Of a stretch of DNA of 64,000 nucleotides, positions 62,207-64,000 are shown in pieces. The notes beneath the pieces were generated by a model that had not been told where the DNA came from, ran no database searches, and was given only the letters and a program-made list of their open reading frames with translations. The translations under genes and the position numbers were made by a program. The stretch is from Caloramator australicus RC3 (GTDB taxonomy: Bacteria; Bacillota; Clostridia; Clostridiales; Caloramatoraceae): assembly GCF_000297115.1 (NCBI RefSeq), contig NZ_CAKP01000096.1, positions 62,001-126,000 on the forward strand. The letters are read 5' to 3'. Position 1 is the first letter of the stretch, and every line of letters starts with the position of its first letter.

Positions 62207-62773
62207 ATGGTAACTATTGAAGAAAAGATAAGGCTGTTTACAGAGCTTGTTTATCAAAAAATAGAGAAGGAAAATAAAGAGGAAATTGAAAGATTTAACG
62301 AGAGATTTAAAAACCTTATAGAGGAAAAGAAAAGGGAGTTTGAAGAGGAATTCAATAGGGTGAGGGATGAAAGGATAAAAAAGGCTAACGAAGAGGCACA
62401 AAGGATTGTATCAAAGGCAAAATATGAGGAGAAAAGAATACTTCTTAAAAAAAGGGATGAAGTTTTTAATAAGTTTTTTGAGGATTTAAAGATAAAATTA
62501 GAAGAATATACTAAAAGCAATCAATATAAAGATTGGCTTTTGGATAGTTTGAAAAAGGCTCTTGAAAATAAAAATTTTAAATTGATTTTAACCAATAAAG
62601 ACTTTGAATTATTAAAGCCTTATTTAAATGGATTTAAAGTTGAATTTGATGATAGCTTAATTGGAGGATTTATTTTGGAAGATGAAAATAGGATAAGAAT
62701 AGATCATTCTTTGAAGGCATTAATGGAGGATAAAAAGGAAAAAATAGGCCAGATACTTTTTTCTAATCTTTAG
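62207..62773 (+). CDS. ntpE: V/A-type ATPase subunit E
   Basis: 188 residues, a long charged helix (about 5-95: [20 protein letters not shown] and so on) and a globular end with [40 protein letters not shown]. Peripheral stalk. ATG 62207 sits 5 nt after GAGGTGA; GTG 62198 overlaps that site. Confidence 0.92.
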   Translation: MVTIEEKIRLFTELVYQKIEKENKEEIERFNERFKNLIEEKKREFEEEFNRVRDERIKKANEEAQRIVSKAKYEEKRILLKKRDEVFNKFFEDLKIKLEEYTKSNQYKDWLLDSLKKALENKNFKLILTNKDFELLKPYLNGFKVEFDDSLIGGFILEDENRIRIDHSLKALMEDKKEKIGQILFSNL

Positions 62774-62784
62774 GTGGTGGGATT

Positions 62785-64000
62785 ATGGATAACGGGATTA
62801 TAACATATATAAACGGTCCGGTAATTAAAGCAAAAAACATGAAAAATTTTAGAATGAGGGAAATGGTGGCAGTTGGTGAGAAAAAATTAATAGGTGAAGT
62901 GATTTCTATTTATGAAGACTTTGGAACAGTCCAGGTCTACGAAGAGACGGCAGGACTTAAAATTGGTGAATTTGTTTATCCTACAGGTAAACCTTTATCC
63001 GTTAAACTTGGACCTGGAATAATTGGAAATATATTTGATGGCATAGAAAGGCCACTAAATAAAATAAAGGAATACAGTGGAAATTTTATAAACGAGGGAA
63101 TAGGGCTTATCTCGATAGATCCTAACAAAAGATGGAAAGTCAATTTTTTAGTAAAAGAAGGAGAATATCTTGAAGAAGGACAGCCCTTTGCCTATGTTGA
63201 GGAAACACCCCTTATAAAGCATTATATTATGGTTCCTCCTAAAGTAAAGGGGAGGGTAACATATGTTGCAGCAGATAGTGAATACTGTATTGAGGATGTC
63301 ATTTTAAAGCTGCAGGATGATAAAGAATATGAACTTAAGATGTATCAGGAGTGGCCGGTTAGAATTCCAAGGCCGGTAAAAAGGAGATTCCCAATCGAAA
63401 AGCCCCTTATAACTGGTCAAAGAGTAATAGATACCTTTTTCCCTATTGCAAAGGGGGGAACTGCAGCAATCCCAGGAGGATTTGGAACAGGAAAAACCAT
63501 GACTCAGCATCAGCTTGCTAAGTGGAGCGATGCCGATGTTATTGTTTACATTGGCTGCGGTGAAAGAGGAAATGAGATGACGGAGGTTTTGGAGGATTTT
63601 CCAAAACTTATTGACCCTAATTCCAATCTTCCTCTTATGAATAGAACCATCCTTATTGCCAATACATCAAATATGCCAGTTGCTGCAAGGGAAGCGTCGA
63701 TATATACAGGCATTACTATTGCGGAATATTTTAGGGATATGGGATATAACGTTGCAATAATGGCAGATTCAACATCAAGATGGGCGGAGGCCCTAAGGGA
63801 AATATCAGGGCGTCTTGAGGAAATGCCGGCAGAGGAAGGCTATCCTGCTTATCTTGCTTCAAGGCTTGCGGAGTTTTATGAAAGGGCCGGGTATGTTGAA
63901 ACCCTTTCAGGCAAAGAGGCCTCTGTTTCTATAATTGGGGCTGTATCTCCAGCTGGAGGCGATTTTTCAGAGCCTGTTACTCAAAATACAAAAAGGTTTG
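62785..64000 (+). CDS. ntpA: V/A-type ATPase catalytic subunit A, 3' end outside window
   Basis: Open to the window end, 405 codons visible of about 590. N-terminal [21 protein letters not shown], a bulge domain around 110-200, P-loop GGFGTGKT at residues 231-238, [37 protein letters not shown] and [21 protein letters not shown]. Nucleotide-hydrolysing subunit. Site TAGGTGGTGG. Subunits B and D are expected downstream. Confidence 0.96.
   Translation, partial: MDNGIITYINGPVIKAKNMKNFRMREMVAVGEKKLIGEVISIYEDFGTVQVYEETAGLKIGEFVYPTGKPLSVKLGPGIIGNIFDGIERPLNKIKEYSGNFINEGIGLISIDPNKRWKVNFLVKEGEYLEEGQPFAYVEETPLIKHYIMVPPKVKGRVTYVAADSEYCIEDVILKLQDDKEYELKMYQEWPVRIPRPVKRRFPIEKPLITGQRVIDTFFPIAKGGTAAIPGGFGTGKTMTQHQLAKWSDADVIVYIGCGERGNEMTEVLEDFPKLIDPNSNLPLMNRTILIANTSNMPVAAREASIYTGITIAEYFRDMGYNVAIMADSTSRWAEALREISGRLEEMPAEEGYPAYLASRLAEFYERAGYVETLSGKEASVSIIGAVSPAGGDFSEPVTQNTKRF

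Noticed and set aside
1-64000. CRISPR arrays, rRNA genes, prophage or replication origin
   Set aside because: No regularly spaced repeats, rRNA segments, phage structural genes or DnaA-box clusters were recognised on reading.

Overview
The window is AT-rich with strong purine-rich ribosome sites (AGGAGG, AGGTGA), frequent GTG/TTG starts, tightly packed operons and spore-type genes. It contains a complete methylaspartate pathway of glutamate fermentation, butyryl-CoA dehydrogenase with EtfAB, anaerobic cobalamin synthesis and a V/A-type ATPase. Together these point to a glutamate-fermenting, spore-forming anaerobe of the Clostridia, possibly close to Caloramator or Clostridium tetanomorphum. 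That placement is inference from gene content; no search was run.

Layout. 1-6345: protein quality control (clpX 3' end, lonB, lonA), ribosome-assembly GTPase engB and a CPBP-type membrane protease. 6338-7212 (minus): three small genes, two of them Cys/His-rich, behind a sigma-K-like promoter. 7571-9050: a cytosolic histidine kinase and a mini radical SAM protein. 9236-22408: a GntR regulator followed by glmS-glmL-glmE-mal (glutamate to mesaconate), a two-subunit class I hydratase (mesaconate to citramalate), citD-E-F with maturation genes citC, citX and citG (citramalate to acetate and pyruvate), and glutaminase. 22739-23623 (minus): a beta-sandwich repeat protein behind a second sigma-K-like promoter. 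23795-26742: acd/bcd-etfB-etfA. 27108-31739: a Cys-cluster protein, tRNA-Gly(CCC), a zinc-finger protein, a small coiled-coil protein, an HD-GYP phosphodiesterase, a lipid kinase and a small membrane protein. 31743-57938: a cobalamin riboswitch and a run of more than 30 genes for cobalt uptake, the tetrapyrrole C5 pathway, corrin ring synthesis, lower-ligand assembly and alpha-ribazole salvage. 58118-64000: V/A-type ATPase genes, cut by the window end in subunit A.

The parts fit together. Glutaminase yields glutamate, and GlmSE needs adenosylcobalamin to isomerise it. The large B12 operon, repressible through its riboswitch, builds that cofactor from glutamyl-tRNA. Pyruvate from citramalate can feed butyrate formation through Bcd-EtfAB.

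Two unusual things stand out. First, a family of imperfectly palindromic elements without coding capacity (two copies of exactly 285 nt, one of 168 nt, one relic) sits between duplicated copies of local hairpins. At two sites these hairpins are bidirectional terminators between convergent genes. This looks like an undescribed non-autonomous mobile element that targets palindromes and makes 20-31 nt duplications. Second, the middle of the B12 operon carries a scar: remnants of cobO, a lipoprotein start, an IS200/IS605 tnpB 3' part with its right-end (omega-RNA-like) hairpins, and the last third of a BtuD-like ATPase. This suggests that a cobalamin ABC importer was lost.
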